The notes: generated from the letters alone by a model not told the origin. A DNA stretch of 64,000 nt from Gemmataceae bacterium (GCA_022842245.1 JALHPZ010000014.1:16191-80190); one strand, 5' to 3'. Counted from the first letter of the stretch, positions 8,587 through 17,985 are shown. Numbers and translations are program-made.

Positions 8587-10902
8587 ATGCCTACCATGCC
8601 CGATCTCTCCCATCCGGCGTTGCTCGCCCTCTACGCGGTCTTCGGACTCGCGGCGCTCGTCATCATTTATCCGCCGGTCTTGCGCATTGTCTGGTGGGTC
8701 TTCCTTCGTGCCCTGTACCGGGTCCGCATCTACCACCGCGAGCGCATCCCGGCCGAGGGGCCGGCACTGATCGTCGCGAACCATGCCTGCCATCTCGATT
8801 GGATGCTCTTCTGGTCCGCCTGTCCGCGGCGCGTCCAAATGGTGATGTGGTCCGGCTACAATCGGAACCCGATCCTGCGGTTCCTGATCTCACGGATCAA
8901 GGACCGGATCGTCAGCATCGACAACCGGTCCGCGCGGCCGCACGCGATGATCGACGCGCTGGACGCCATCGCCGCCGCGCTGGACCGCGGCGAAGTCGTC
9001 GTGCTGTTCCCCGAGGGCCGCGTGAGCCGCAACGGCCAGATGATGCCCTTCCACCGCGGAATCGAACGCATCCTGAAACAAGTGAAGGTGGACGTGCCGA
9101 TCATCCCGGCCGGCACCGATCACCTCTGGGGCACCTGGTTCACCCACAAACCAAACGTCGGCATCCTCAGCCGCATCCGTTCGTGGCGCCGCACCGTGTC
9201 CATCTGGTTCGGCGAACCGATCCGCGGCAAGCTCAAGGCCCCGGAGATCCGGGCGAAGGTTGTGGAGATGAAGGCCGACCTCGCCATCCGCGAGGCCGGC
9301 GATCTCCCCACGGCGCACTACGGTTTCGTCCGCACTGCCACCCGTTGGTCGAACGTTTTCCGCGTCGGCTTCGTGGATGTCGCCACCGGCACGGAACGCC
9401 TGCTGACCTTCGGCCAGGCGCTCGTCGCGTCCTGGTGCCTCGCCGGCTGGCTGCGCCGCAAACTCGGCCCCGGCCGCGAAACGATCGGACTCTGGCTCCC
9501 CACCGGACTCGGATCCACGCTCGCCAACCTCGCCCTCGGCTATCTCCACCGCCCGACCGCCAACCTGAACTACACCGCCGGCCGCGATTCCGTCGAATCC
9601 GCCGCACGCCAGGCCGACCTCAAGTACGTCGTCACCTCCCGGCGGTTCCTCGAACGGATCCCGCTCGAACTCCCGCCCGACATCGAACGCATTTACCTCG
9701 AAGACGCCCTCGGGGCAATCTCCAAGCCGGCCAAGCTCGTGCGCATGCTCGCCGTGCTCCTGCTGCCCGCGTGGCTCGTCGCCCGCCTCATCGGCCTGCC
9801 CCGCATCGCCACCGACGACGTCCAAACCATCATCTTCAGCAGCGGCAGTACCGGCGAACCCAAAGGGATCATGCTCTCCTACAAGAACATCGTCGCCAAC
9901 GTCGACGGGTTCTTCCGCGGGGTACCGATCGACCGCGACGACACCATGCTCGCGACGCTGCCGTTCTTCCACAGCTTCGGCTACACCGTCTGCCTCTGGG
10001 CCTGCATCTACATCGGCTGCCGCGCCGTCTACTATCCCGATCCGCGCGCCGCCAAGGAAGTCGGCGAACTCTGCCGCAAGCACGCCTGCACCGTCATGAT
10101 GGGCACCGCCACGTTCCTGCGCTTCTACATGCGCCGCTGCGGACCGGACGACTTCAAGAGCGTGACGCTGCTCATCTGCGGGGCGGAGAAACTGCCCGTC
10201 AAACTCGCACACGAGTTCCGCGACAAGTTCGGGGTCCTCCCCCTCGAAGGTTACGGCTGCACCGAGACCGCGCCCGTTGTCAGCGTCAACCTGCACGATG
10301 TCGAGGTCCGCGGCGTAAAGCAGATCGCGAATTCCCCCGGCACGGTCGGCCAGCCGATCCCGGGCGTGGTCGTGAAGACCTTTCATCCCGAAACCTTCGA
10401 ACCGCTTCCCCACGGCGAAGAAGGAATGCTCGGCGTGAAGGGGCCGAACGTCATGATCGGCTACTGGCAGCAGCCCGAAAAGACCCGGCAGGTCGTCCGC
10501 GACGGCTGGTACATGACCGGCGACATCGGACTCATCGAATCCGACGGCTTCATCCGCATCACGGGCCGCGTCAGCCGGTTCGCCAAGATCGCCGGCGAAA
10601 TGATCCCGCTCGAACGCGTCGAACACGAAATGCAGGAACTCTACGGCACGGGCGAACGGATCGTGACCGTCTGCGCCGTCCCGGACGAGAAGCGCGGCGA
10701 GCGGCTTGTCGTGCTCTATCTGCCCGAGGCCGAGGACAAGTTGAACGACGTGCTCGATGGCTTGGCGAAAGCCGGACTGCCCAACCTCTGGGTGCCCGAT
10801 CGCCGGCATTGCATTCGCGTCGAATCGTTCCCGGCGCTGGGCAGCGGAAAACTCGACCTGAAAGCCGTCGGCGAATTGGCGAAGGCCCTTTCCGCCGCAT
10901 AA
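8587..10902 (+). CDS. aas: Fused 1-acylglycerophosphate-type acyltransferase and acyl-CoA/acyl-ACP synthetase (Aas-like)
   Basis: The 771-residue enzyme joins two lipid-metabolism domains. After an N-terminal membrane segment (residues 10-40), the PlsC-type acyltransferase carries the HX4D motif (NHACHLD, His66 to Asp71) and the FPEGR motif at 141-145. The second half is an AMP-binding adenylating enzyme with the P-loop-like 'FSSGSTGEPKG' at about 417-427 and 'YGCTETAP' near 557. The arrangement matches the 2-acylglycerophosphoethanolamine recycling enzyme Aas, which activates a fatty acid and re-acylates lysophospholipid at the inner membrane; the transporter-like domain of some homologues is absent. 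Start is the ATG at 8587, with an alternative at 8596. The RidA gene follows 38 nt after the stop. Confidence 0.85.
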   Translation: MPTMPDLSHPALLALYAVFGLAALVIIYPPVLRIVWWVFLRALYRVRIYHRERIPAEGPALIVANHACHLDWMLFWSACPRRVQMVMWSGYNRNPILRFLISRIKDRIVSIDNRSARPHAMIDALDAIAAALDRGEVVVLFPEGRVSRNGQMMPFHRGIERILKQVKVDVPIIPAGTDHLWGTWFTHKPNVGILSRIRSWRRTVSIWFGEPIRGKLKAPEIRAKVVEMKADLAIREAGDLPTAHYGFVRTATRWSNVFRVGFVDVATGTERLLTFGQALVASWCLAGWLRRKLGPGRETIGLWLPTGLGSTLANLALGYLHRPTANLNYTAGRDSVESAARQADLKYVVTSRRFLERIPLELPPDIERIYLEDALGAISKPAKLVRMLAVLLLPAWLVARLIGLPRIATDDVQTIIFSSGSTGEPKGIMLSYKNIVANVDGFFRGVPIDRDDTMLATLPFFHSFGYTVCLWACIYIGCRAVYYPDPRAAKEVGELCRKHACTVMMGTATFLRFYMRRCGPDDFKSVTLLICGAEKLPVKLAHEFRDKFGVLPLEGYGCTETAPVVSVNLHDVEVRGVKQIANSPGTVGQPIPGVVVKTFHPETFEPLPHGEEGMLGVKGPNVMIGYWQQPEKTRQVVRDGWYMTGDIGLIESDGFIRITGRVSRFAKIAGEMIPLERVEHEMQELYGTGERIVTVCAVPDEKRGERLVVLYLPEAEDKLNDVLDGLAKAGLPNLWVPDRRHCIRVESFPALGSGKLDLKAVGELAKALSAA

Positions 10903-10940
10903 ATCATCGCTGAGTGAATCCACATTTACCGGAGTCGGCC

Positions 10941-11330
10941 ATGGAACGACACAACATCAGCACCGGCGGCAAGTGGGAACCGATCATCGGCTATTCGCGC
11001 GCCGTGCGCGTCGGGCCGTTCGTCTACGTCTCCGGCTGCACGTCGGCGACGCCCGATGGCCTCGTGGGCAAGGGCGACCCGTACGCCCAGGCCGTGCAGA
11101 CCCTGAAGACGGTCCTTCACGCGATCGAGAAGGCCGGCGCGAAGCCGGAGCACGTCGTGCGCACGCGCATCTACCTCACGCGCATGGCCGACTGGGAAGC
11201 TGTGGGCAAGGCGCACGGTGAAATCTTCGGGAGCATTCGCCCGGCCACGGCGATCGTGGAAGTGAGCAAGCTGATCGATCCCGAAATGCTGGTGGAGATC
11301 GAGGCCGACGCCGTCGTGCCGAACGGATGA
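10941..11330 (+). CDS. RidA/YjgF/UK114-family protein
   Basis: This 129-residue protein matches the RidA family in length and sequence. RidA proteins hydrolyse reactive enamine/imine intermediates released by PLP enzymes; paralogues have other deaminase roles. 'RAVRVGPFVYVSGCTSATPD' forms the first strands, the conserved Arg is in 'VVRTRIYLTRMADWEAVG', and the end 'RPATAIVEVSKLIDPEMLVE' is typical. I chose the ATG at 10941, behind a GGAG site, over an upstream frame opening at 10914. It follows aas closely and may share its transcript. Confidence 0.88.
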   Translation: MERHNISTGGKWEPIIGYSRAVRVGPFVYVSGCTSATPDGLVGKGDPYAQAVQTLKTVLHAIEKAGAKPEHVVRTRIYLTRMADWEAVGKAHGEIFGSIRPATAIVEVSKLIDPEMLVEIEADAVVPNG

Positions 11331-11468
11331 CGGATCGGAGATTCGCAGACTAATACGATTGACCGATCGCAGGGGTGTTCGCGCCGCGAAACCGGGTCGC
11401 CGGTGGACGGCCGCGACCGTGGAAATCGACGTAAGTCCTTATTAGGCTGTGGTGGTTCCGGAAATCGG

Positions 11469-11512
11469 GAGTGATTCCGCCGGAGGGTGGCGCGGTGACG
11501 GCGGAATCACTC
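11469..11512. terminator. 14-bp perfect hairpin between convergent genes
   Basis: GAGTGATTCCGCCG (11469-11482) pairs perfectly with 11499-11512 around a 16-nt loop. It lies between the 3' ends of the plus-strand RidA gene and the minus-strand NHL gene and probably stops transcription from both sides. No long T-run follows on either strand. Confidence 0.55.
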
Positions 11513-11532
11513 TCGGTCCCGCCGGAGGCCGT

Positions 11533-12573
11533 TCATTTCGTTAGTTTCAAGACCCGGTTGTTGTAACTGTCGGTGATGTACAGTTCCTTCGTCTTCGGGT
11601 GAATGGTCACGCCGTGGGGCTGGCTCAGTTCCACTTTCTTCGGGTCGGCGTTCATCGCCGGGCCTTTCTTGCCCGTCCCCGCGACCGGCTCCAACGTCTT
11701 CTTCGCCGGCACATATCGCACGATGCGGTGGTTCTCCGTGTCGGCGATGAGCACCGTGTCGTCCTTGTCGACGCAGAGGTGCTTCGGACCGTTCATCGCC
11801 GCGTTGAGGGCGGGGCCGCCAAGGCCGTCCGCCCCCGCCTTGCCGGTCCCGGCGACGCTGCGGATGGCACCGCTCGGCTCCACGACGCGCAGGGCGTGGC
11901 CGCCGCGCTCCAAAATGTAGAGGTTGCCTTTCGAGTCGACCGCAGCCGCACGCGGATCCACGAGTGGCTGATCGGTCGCGCGGGCACCGTCGAGCGGCAC
12001 GCCCTTCTGGCCGTTACCGGCCACGGTCGTCACGATCCGCTTCTTCATCTCGATCTTGCGAATGCGGCGGTTGTCGAGGTCGGTCACGTAGAGGTTTTCC
12101 TTCTTCGCGTCGAAGGCCACGCAGAAGACGCCGCCGAACTTCGCGTCGTCGGCTGGCCCGCCATCGCCGGAGTAGCCTTTCTCGCCGGTGCCGGCGAACT
12201 TGGCCACGACGCCTGACTTCGGATCAAAGGTGCGAATTCGGTTGTTCCAGGTGTCGGCGAGGTAGACGAGTCCATCGGCTCCGACGGCCAGGCTGTGCAT
12301 GCCATTGAAGGTCGCGTTCAACCCCTTCTCCCCGTCGCCGGAACTCCCCTTCTCCTTCGTGCCGGCGAGCGTGACGATCTTGCCATCGGCGATCTTCCGC
12401 AGGCGCTCGCCCTTGGCCATCTCGACGACGTAGACCGTTCCGTCCGGGCCGAAATCGACCCCGAAGGGAGTGACGAACTTCTCATTCGGGGCGTGGGCGA
12501 GGGCGACCGTCTGCGCAGCGGCGGGGAGCGCGAGCACGACCGGGAACAGCAGGACCAGAACGAAGCGCATCAT
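11533..12573 (-). CDS. Secreted NHL-repeat beta-propeller protein
   Basis: This 346-residue protein has a signal peptide ('FVLVLLFPVVLALPAAAQ') and six NHL-type blades, each ending in a motif such as 'LADTWNNRIRTFD', 'VTDLDNRRIRKIE', 'IADTENHRIVRYV' or 'ITDSYNNRVLKL'. This predicts a six-bladed propeller outside the cytoplasm. NHL and SMP-30-like propellers bind ligands or proteins, and a few are lactonases; no catalytic metal set can be assigned here. It is divergent from the HEAT-repeat gene at 12722, with about 150 bp between them. Confidence 0.85.
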   Translation of the reverse strand: MMRFVLVLLFPVVLALPAAAQTVALAHAPNEKFVTPFGVDFGPDGTVYVVEMAKGERLRKIADGKIVTLAGTKEKGSSGDGEKGLNATFNGMHSLAVGADGLVYLADTWNNRIRTFDPKSGVVAKFAGTGEKGYSGDGGPADDAKFGGVFCVAFDAKKENLYVTDLDNRRIRKIEMKKRIVTTVAGNGQKGVPLDGARATDQPLVDPRAAAVDSKGNLYILERGGHALRVVEPSGAIRSVAGTGKAGADGLGGPALNAAMNGPKHLCVDKDDTVLIADTENHRIVRYVPAKKTLEPVAGTGKKGPAMNADPKKVELSQPHGVTIHPKTKELYITDSYNNRVLKLTK

Positions 12574-12721
12574 GACGGGACTCGCGAGGACCGTGGCGAG
12601 GATTCATGCAACGGTCGGTTTGTTGTATGGCTGGGGGAGTGGGCCGGGAAATCCCGTTCGGTCGGACCTTCGCTCCATATCATCGACGGCAGACATTGCC
12701 TTCCCCCGCGCGACACCGATC

Positions 12722-14338
12722 ATGGATATTCCTGCCAAGAAACTCCTCCGTTTGCTCTCGGACGACGCGACTCCCGAGCAGAAGGCCGCCGCCGCACTAG
12801 TCGTGGGTGAACTGGGGCTGAAGGATGCCGACCTTGCCACCGCCATCGGCAAACTCGTGAGCGATCGCGACCCCGACGTTCGCGCCGCCGCCATCGTCGC
12901 CGCCGGCCGCGTGAAAATTGACAAGTCGCTGCCCGAACTGTTGGAGCGGATCGGCCATGGCGGCCCGGAGGCGCCGCTCGCGGCCGAGGCCGCCGTCGCC
13001 ATGGGCGCCAAGGGGGTGAAGGCTCTCCAGGACCTCATGCACAAGGTCGTGCCCGGCGTGCGCAAGTACATCGCCGCCGCGCTGACGTCCTCCGTCGGCC
13101 ACGGTAGCGACGCGGCGGGCCTTTCGGTGCTGCTCGACCGCGACCCGCACGTCGCGGCCTCGGCGGCGCAATCCATCATCGGCAAAATCGCCGACTTCGA
13201 ACCGGGCCGCAAGAAGGTGCTGGCCAAGGAACTCGTCGCCATCGCGAGGAACAAAAAGAAGCCCCTGCCGACCACATCGGAACTGCCGGTGGTGCGCGTG
13301 CTGGTGGCGCTCGGCGATCCGATCGCCGCCGACGCGCTGTGGGACCGGGTGCTGCTGCCCCATACGCCGGACGTGCGCGCCGCGTCGCTCCAAGCCGTCG
13401 GCGGCTGGACAAAGAACCCAGACAAAGCCCAGTTGGCCAAGCTCTTCCACTGCGCCGGCGAACCGGACTTCCGCGTCGCGGCGCCGGCGCTCGCGATTCT
13501 CGAAAAACTGCCCGTCTCGGACAAGACGGCCGACGATTGGATCGCGCTCCTGCACGCGCCGGACATCGCTGCCCGCCGCCTCGCCATCGAGAAGGTCGGC
13601 GACCGCGACACGGTCGTCGTCGCCGAAGCGTTGATGCTCCAGATGCACCATTCCGACCCCGGCGTGCGGGATGCCGCCCGCACCAAGCTGAAGCAGTTGA
13701 AGGCCGGGCGCAAGCTCCTCGTGCAGGCACTCCTCGAAACCGAAGGCCACGACGACGCCTGGCAACTCGCCCGCACCGTCGCCAGCTTCAAGACGGAACT
13801 CACCCCCACGTCCCGCGAGTCAATCTTCGCCACCGCCTGCAAGTATCTCGAAAAGGGCGATCACCGCACCGACGCCATCCTGTTCGTCCTCCGCGAGATC
13901 GACGCCACCAAGCTCCAGCAAAACCTACTCGAACGTGCCGTCGAGCTGCGCAAGAAGAAGAAATACGACGTGGCCATGACGTACCTCAAGGCCGTCGCCC
14001 GCGACCCCGCCATTGGGTTCGACGCCCGCCTCGAAATCGCTCTGACCGGATTGAAGGTCTCGTTGAAGGAAATGGACCCGCACGACCGCGACAACGACCC
14101 GTGCCTCCGCAGCTTCGATACACTGTTCGCCCAGGACGCGGACCGGCTGGAGAAAGAGTTGGAAAAGGCGAAGTTCCTCGACGATGCGGACCTGTTCTAC
14201 GTCGGCTTCCACTTCGCGGAGCAGATTGGCCGGCCTCGCCAATTTGGGATCGACGTGCTGAAGATGGTGGCGAAACGCTATCCGAAGACGGAAGCCGGCA
14301 AGTCGGCGAAGAACAAGCTCAAGAACGTGGGGGCGTGA
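12722..14338 (+). CDS. HEAT-repeat protein
   Basis: The 538-residue protein is built of alpha-helical HEAT-like repeats, for example 'DRDPDVRAAAIVAAGRV', 'HKVVPGVRKYIAAAL' and 'HSDPGVRDAARTKLKQL'. It has no signal peptide or membrane span, so it is probably a cytoplasmic scaffold. The last 150 residues are less repetitive and Lys-rich ('YPKTEAGKSAKNKLKN'). I took the ATG at 12722 ('MDIPAKKLLRLLSDDATP'); the frame is open upstream to 12470 but that part overlaps the divergent NHL gene. No obvious ribosome-binding site is seen. glyS begins 97 nt downstream. Partners are unknown. Confidence 0.82.
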   Translation: MDIPAKKLLRLLSDDATPEQKAAAALVVGELGLKDADLATAIGKLVSDRDPDVRAAAIVAAGRVKIDKSLPELLERIGHGGPEAPLAAEAAVAMGAKGVKALQDLMHKVVPGVRKYIAAALTSSVGHGSDAAGLSVLLDRDPHVAASAAQSIIGKIADFEPGRKKVLAKELVAIARNKKKPLPTTSELPVVRVLVALGDPIAADALWDRVLLPHTPDVRAASLQAVGGWTKNPDKAQLAKLFHCAGEPDFRVAAPALAILEKLPVSDKTADDWIALLHAPDIAARRLAIEKVGDRDTVVVAEALMLQMHHSDPGVRDAARTKLKQLKAGRKLLVQALLETEGHDDAWQLARTVASFKTELTPTSRESIFATACKYLEKGDHRTDAILFVLREIDATKLQQNLLERAVELRKKKKYDVAMTYLKAVARDPAIGFDARLEIALTGLKVSLKEMDPHDRDNDPCLRSFDTLFAQDADRLEKELEKAKFLDDADLFYVGFHFAEQIGRPRQFGIDVLKMVAKRYPKTEAGKSAKNKLKNVGA

Positions 14339-14435
14339 GTTCCCTACAATCTCCGAACCCGCGAGGGCAATTCGCCCTCCGTTTCAGCACCCGCGCCGCC
14401 CCTGCCACGGGCGTCGCCTTCGGAGATCTGTTCAG

Positions 14436-16052
14436 ATGCCGACCAAGATCGACATGGCCAAGTTCGCCAAGTTCTGCAAGGACACCGGGTTCATCTTCCA
14501 GTCCAGCGAAATCTACGGCGGCATCAACGGCTTTTGGGACTACGGCCCGCTCGGCGTCGAGCTGAAGAAGAACATCAAGGACGCCTGGTGGCAGGACATG
14601 GTCCGCAACCCGCCGCCGGGCCCGGACGGCCAGGAGATTCGGATGGTCGGGCTGGACTGCTCGATCATCATGAACAAGGAAGTTTGGATTGCAAGTGGGC
14701 ATGCAAAAGGATTCGCAGACCCGATGGTCACATGTAAAGTTAGCAAAAAGCTATATCGAGCCGATCAACTCTTTGCTGTTGTTGAACGGACCGATACTGG
14801 GACAAATCCCTACTTTGTTTTTACTCCCGATGAAGAGAGCACAGAGAAGGCACATCGCAGATTGGCTAAACACTTGAAGCAAAAGCTACCCTTGCAGAAT
14901 GTCCATGTAGTTCCATTCATGAGTATTCCTCTCGCGGAATATCACCGTGTTTACGGACCTGACACCGAAGACGCTAACACCTTGATGGAACCACGGGCGT
15001 TCAACTTGATGAATGAGACTCACACTGGGCCCATTAAATCGGACGACAATCTTGCCTACCTCCGACCCGAGACAGCGCAGGGTATCTTCGTCAACTACCG
15101 CAACGTCCTCAACAGCACGCGGCTGAAGCTGCCGTTCGGGATCGCGCAGGTCGGGAAGGCGTTCCGTAACGAGATCAATCCGCGGAACTTCACCTTCCGT
15201 TCGCGCGAGTTCGAGCAGATGGAGATCGAATTCTTCTGCCACCCGAGCGAGAGCATGAAGTGGTACCAATACTGGCGCGACCTTCGCAAGAACTGGTACA
15301 GTACGCTCGGCATCAAGAGTGATAACCTGCGGCCGCGCGAGCAGGGCAAGGAGGAACTCGCCCACTACAGTATCGGCACGACGGACATCGAATACATGTT
15401 CCCGTTCAGCGACGAGCCGCAGGAACTCGAAGGGGTCGCGCACCGTGGGGCGTTCGACCTGACGGCGCACGCCAAGCACAGCGGCAAGGTCGACGACCTT
15501 GCCTACTTCGACGAGGAACTCTGGAACAACGACAGCCAGACGATGGCGACGCGGTCCTTCAAGGAATGGCTGAAGACCAACCCGACCGAGGAGCAGATCG
15601 CGAAGTACCGCTTCGTGCCGCACGTCGTCGAACCGAGCGCCGGGGCGGACCGCTTCACGCTTGCGGTGCTGACGGAAGCGTACACGGAAGAGGAACTGAC
15701 CGACGCGAAGGGCCAAAAGGATACGCGCATCGTCATGCGGTTCCACCCGCGGCTCGCGCCGGTCAAGTGCGCCGTCTTCCCGCTCGTCAACAAGGACGGC
15801 ATGCCGGAAACAGCCCTGAAGCTCTATCGCGAGCTGAAGGCGCATTTCAACGTCGTGTACGACGACAAGGGCGCCGTCGGCCGGCGCTACCGGCGGCAGG
15901 ACGAAGTCGGCACGCCGTTCTGCATCACGATCGACGGCGACACAGCCACGGACGGCACCGTCACGATCCGCGAACGCGACACGATGCAACAGCGCCGGAT
16001 TCCGATGGCGGAAGTGAAGACTGAGATTATGAAAGCGTTGATGGGAGGATGA
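14436..16052 (+). CDS. glyS: Glycyl-tRNA synthetase, class II dimeric type
   Basis: This 538-residue enzyme charges tRNA-Gly. It is the alpha2 type, shown by 'GGINGFWDYGPLGVELKKN', 'NEINPRNFTFRSREFEQMEI' (motif 2 region) and the anticodon-binding domain after about residue 430. The catalytic core looks intact. About 14690-15060 (residues 85-208) has very different composition: I counted 168 G+C in the 360 bases from 14701, about 47%, against roughly 53-73% in adjacent 60-base lines. It is rich in A/T-ending codons. The reading frame and conserved residues ('RPETAQGIFVNY') continue across the right edge, so this is a functional mosaic, not a pseudogene. A 33-bp palindrome follows the stop codon. 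Confidence 0.95.
   Translation: MPTKIDMAKFAKFCKDTGFIFQSSEIYGGINGFWDYGPLGVELKKNIKDAWWQDMVRNPPPGPDGQEIRMVGLDCSIIMNKEVWIASGHAKGFADPMVTCKVSKKLYRADQLFAVVERTDTGTNPYFVFTPDEESTEKAHRRLAKHLKQKLPLQNVHVVPFMSIPLAEYHRVYGPDTEDANTLMEPRAFNLMNETHTGPIKSDDNLAYLRPETAQGIFVNYRNVLNSTRLKLPFGIAQVGKAFRNEINPRNFTFRSREFEQMEIEFFCHPSESMKWYQYWRDLRKNWYSTLGIKSDNLRPREQGKEELAHYSIGTTDIEYMFPFSDEPQELEGVAHRGAFDLTAHAKHSGKVDDLAYFDEELWNNDSQTMATRSFKEWLKTNPTEEQIAKYRFVPHVVEPSAGADRFTLAVLTEAYTEEELTDAKGQKDTRIVMRFHPRLAPVKCAVFPLVNKDGMPETALKLYRELKAHFNVVYDDKGAVGRRYRRQDEVGTPFCITIDGDTATDGTVTIRERDTMQQRRIPMAEVKTEIMKALMGG
14690..15060 (+). other. Low-GC mosaic block inside glyS
   Basis: This stretch, covering the insertion region between motifs 1 and 2 of GlyRS, has about 47% G+C by hand count and codons ending in A or T, unlike its flanks. 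Both borders fall inside conserved coding sequence ('NKEVWIASGH' on the left, 'YLRPETAQG' on the right) and the frame is preserved. It suggests recombinational replacement by DNA from a lower-GC donor. Confidence 0.75.
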
Positions 16053-16065
16053 TGGAGGTGGAATG

Positions 16066-16098
16066 CACTGCCCACGGACGTTCGTCCGTGGGCTTCGC
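16066..16098. repeat. 33-bp palindromic element, copy A (between glyS and aroC)
   Basis: The element contains a 10-bp perfect stem (16070-16079 with 16084-16093) around the loop GTTC. The same 33 bp, with one mismatch and in opposite orientation, occurs inside ileS at 56876-56908. Here it lies between the convergent ends of glyS and aroC, with a T5 run at 16102-16106, so it may also terminate transcription. Confidence 0.8.
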
Positions 16099-16105
16099 CC
16101 ATTTT

Positions 16106-17185
16106 TCATGTCAATTTGCTGCACTTCGCCCGCATCAGGTGGTCCACCAGCACGAGCGCCATCATTGCCTCGCCCATCGGCACGAATCGCGGCAACAGAC
16201 ACGGATCGTGTCGGCCCTTCACGAGAATCTCCGTCGGCTCGCCACTCCGCGTCACGGTCTTCTGAGCGCGCGGTATGCTGCTCGTCGGCTTGATCGCGAC
16301 ACGGCAGACGATCGGCATGCCGGACGAGATGCCGCCGAGCATGCCGCCGTGGCGGTTGGTATCGGTGTGTATGGGATTCGGCGAAAAGAGGTCGTTGTTC
16401 TCGCTCCCTTTCATCCGGGCGACGGCGAAGCCGGCCCCGTACTCGAAGCCCAACACGGCGGGCAACGATAACAGTGCCTTCCCCAGATCGGCTTTCAGCT
16501 TGTCGAAGATCGGCTCACCCAGCCCCGGCGGCACGCCCGTCGCCACCAGTTCGCAGGCTCCGCCGATACTGTCCCGATCCTTGCGCACCGCGTCGATCAG
16601 CGCCACCATCTTCGCCGCATCCGCCGGCACCGGGCAGCGCGTCGGCGAGGCCTCCACCTGTTCCAGCATCACGGCTGTCGGGTCGGGAATCTCCGCGACG
16701 ATGTCGCCCACCTGCTTCACATAGCCCAGCACGCGGATGCCGCTTCTCGCTAGCAACTTCTTGGCGATGGCCCCCGCCGCAACGCGGCAGACCGTCTCGC
16801 GGGCGCTCGTCCGGCCTCCGCCGCGATAGTCTCGGAAGCCATATTTGGCGTCGAACGTGAAGTCGGCGTGGCCGGGGCGGTACTTGTCCTTGATGTCGCC
16901 ATAGTCGGCGCTGCGCTGGTCGCCGTTACGGAAAGAGATGCCGATCGGCGTGCCATCGGTCTTCCCTTCGAATACGCCGCTCCAGATTTCGGGCAGGTCG
17001 GCTTCATCCCGTTGGGTCGTGAGCTTCGATTGGCCCGGTTTGCGGCGTGCCAGGTCGGGCAGCAGATCCTCGACGCCCAGTTCCAGGCCGGCGGGGCAGC
17101 CATCGACGATGCAGAGGTAGCCGGGGCCGTGGGAGACGCCGGCAGTGGTGACGCGGAAGAGTTTGCCGAAGGTGTTGCCTGCCAT
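16106..17185 (-). CDS. aroC: Chorismate synthase
   Basis: This 359-residue enzyme catalyses the last shikimate-pathway step, anti-elimination of phosphate from EPSP to give chorismate, using reduced FMN. The family signatures are complete: 'GNTFGKLFRVTTAGVSHGPG' at the N-terminus, 'RPGHADFTFDAKYGFRDYRG' followed by 'GRTSARET', and 'NRHGGMLGGISSG' with 'PIVCRVAIKPTSSI' in the C-terminal third. Length is normal. It is convergent with glyS and divergent from the small secreted protein gene at 17326. No other shikimate gene lies in the window. Confidence 0.97.
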   Translation of the reverse strand: MAGNTFGKLFRVTTAGVSHGPGYLCIVDGCPAGLELGVEDLLPDLARRKPGQSKLTTQRDEADLPEIWSGVFEGKTDGTPIGISFRNGDQRSADYGDIKDKYRPGHADFTFDAKYGFRDYRGGGRTSARETVCRVAAGAIAKKLLARSGIRVLGYVKQVGDIVAEIPDPTAVMLEQVEASPTRCPVPADAAKMVALIDAVRKDRDSIGGACELVATGVPPGLGEPIFDKLKADLGKALLSLPAVLGFEYGAGFAVARMKGSENNDLFSPNPIHTDTNRHGGMLGGISSGMPIVCRVAIKPTSSIPRAQKTVTRSGEPTEILVKGRHDPCLLPRFVPMGEAMMALVLVDHLMRAKCSKLT

Positions 17186-17325
17186 GCTTCGGATTATACC
17201 GGGCGGCCGCGACGCACGACCGGGGCGGGGGAAATTCCGACCCGATCCGACCGGAAAATCGTGCCAATCGTTCCGCGCGCGACGATGATGGTACTTGGAC
17301 CAGTCCGACGACGACGGAGGCGGCC

Positions 17326-17943
17326 ATGCGCGGCTTGTGGGCGATGACGATTCTCGCAGTTCTTCCTGGCATCGGGTTCGCGCAGAACCTCGAGCTGAAG
17401 GTGGAACCGCGCTACGGCGTGATGATCAACACGCGGACCTTCACGCAGCGGACACCGCAGGACGCACTTGCGTCCACGATCCGCGCGATCGAAGAGAACC
17501 GCTTCGACGTGCTCGTCGCGCACATCATCCACGAGAAGGTCACGGAAGCGATGGCGGACGAAAAAGCCCGGCTGCTCGAAAGCGAGGCCGAGGACCACCT
17601 GCGCGGCGTGCGCGAGAAGCAGAAGGCGAACCCGCTTGGCGTCCCACCGGAGGAGAAACTGCCTTACGAACCAAAGGCCTTTGCCGATTTCGTGAAGGTG
17701 GAGGCCAAGAATCGCGGATTCAAGGCGACCATCGAGGACGTTCGAAAGAAGTTCGCCGCCGATCTGAACATCGTGAAAGAGATGAAGCGGTACCTCCGCG
17801 ACGGCGAGTTCATCGAGACCGGCGATACCGCAAAGGTCGTTCTCAAGGACGCGAAAGGCAAGGGAATCTTCTTCGTGAAAGTGAAGGACCGCTGGTTCGT
17901 CGAGGACCGCCAGGAGGAGGCCGCGAAGGGCGGCATGAACTGA
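17326..17943 (+). CDS. Small secreted protein of unknown function
   Basis: This 205-residue protein begins with a signal peptide ('MTILAVLPGIGFAQN') behind a GAGG ribosome-binding site. The mature part is highly charged (many Lys, Glu, Arg) and predicted helical in the middle ('HEKVTEAMADEKARLLES'), ending in short strands ('KGIFFVKVKDRWFVED') that resemble a small NTF2/DUF4878-like fold. I do not recognise the family with confidence. The threonine aldolase gene starts 42 nt downstream. Confidence 0.75.
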   Translation: MRGLWAMTILAVLPGIGFAQNLELKVEPRYGVMINTRTFTQRTPQDALASTIRAIEENRFDVLVAHIIHEKVTEAMADEKARLLESEAEDHLRGVREKQKANPLGVPPEEKLPYEPKAFADFVKVEAKNRGFKATIEDVRKKFAADLNIVKEMKRYLRDGEFIETGDTAKVVLKDAKGKGIFFVKVKDRWFVEDRQEEAAKGGMN

Positions 17944-17985
17944 GGCCGGTCGTATCATGACCCGATTCCAACCGGGAAGCCCGTC

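Noticed and set aside
8890-10923. 677-codon minus-strand frame opposite the acyltransferase/synthetase gene
   Set aside because: The plus strand encodes intact PlsC and AMP-binding motifs; the minus frame is a low-complexity shadow.
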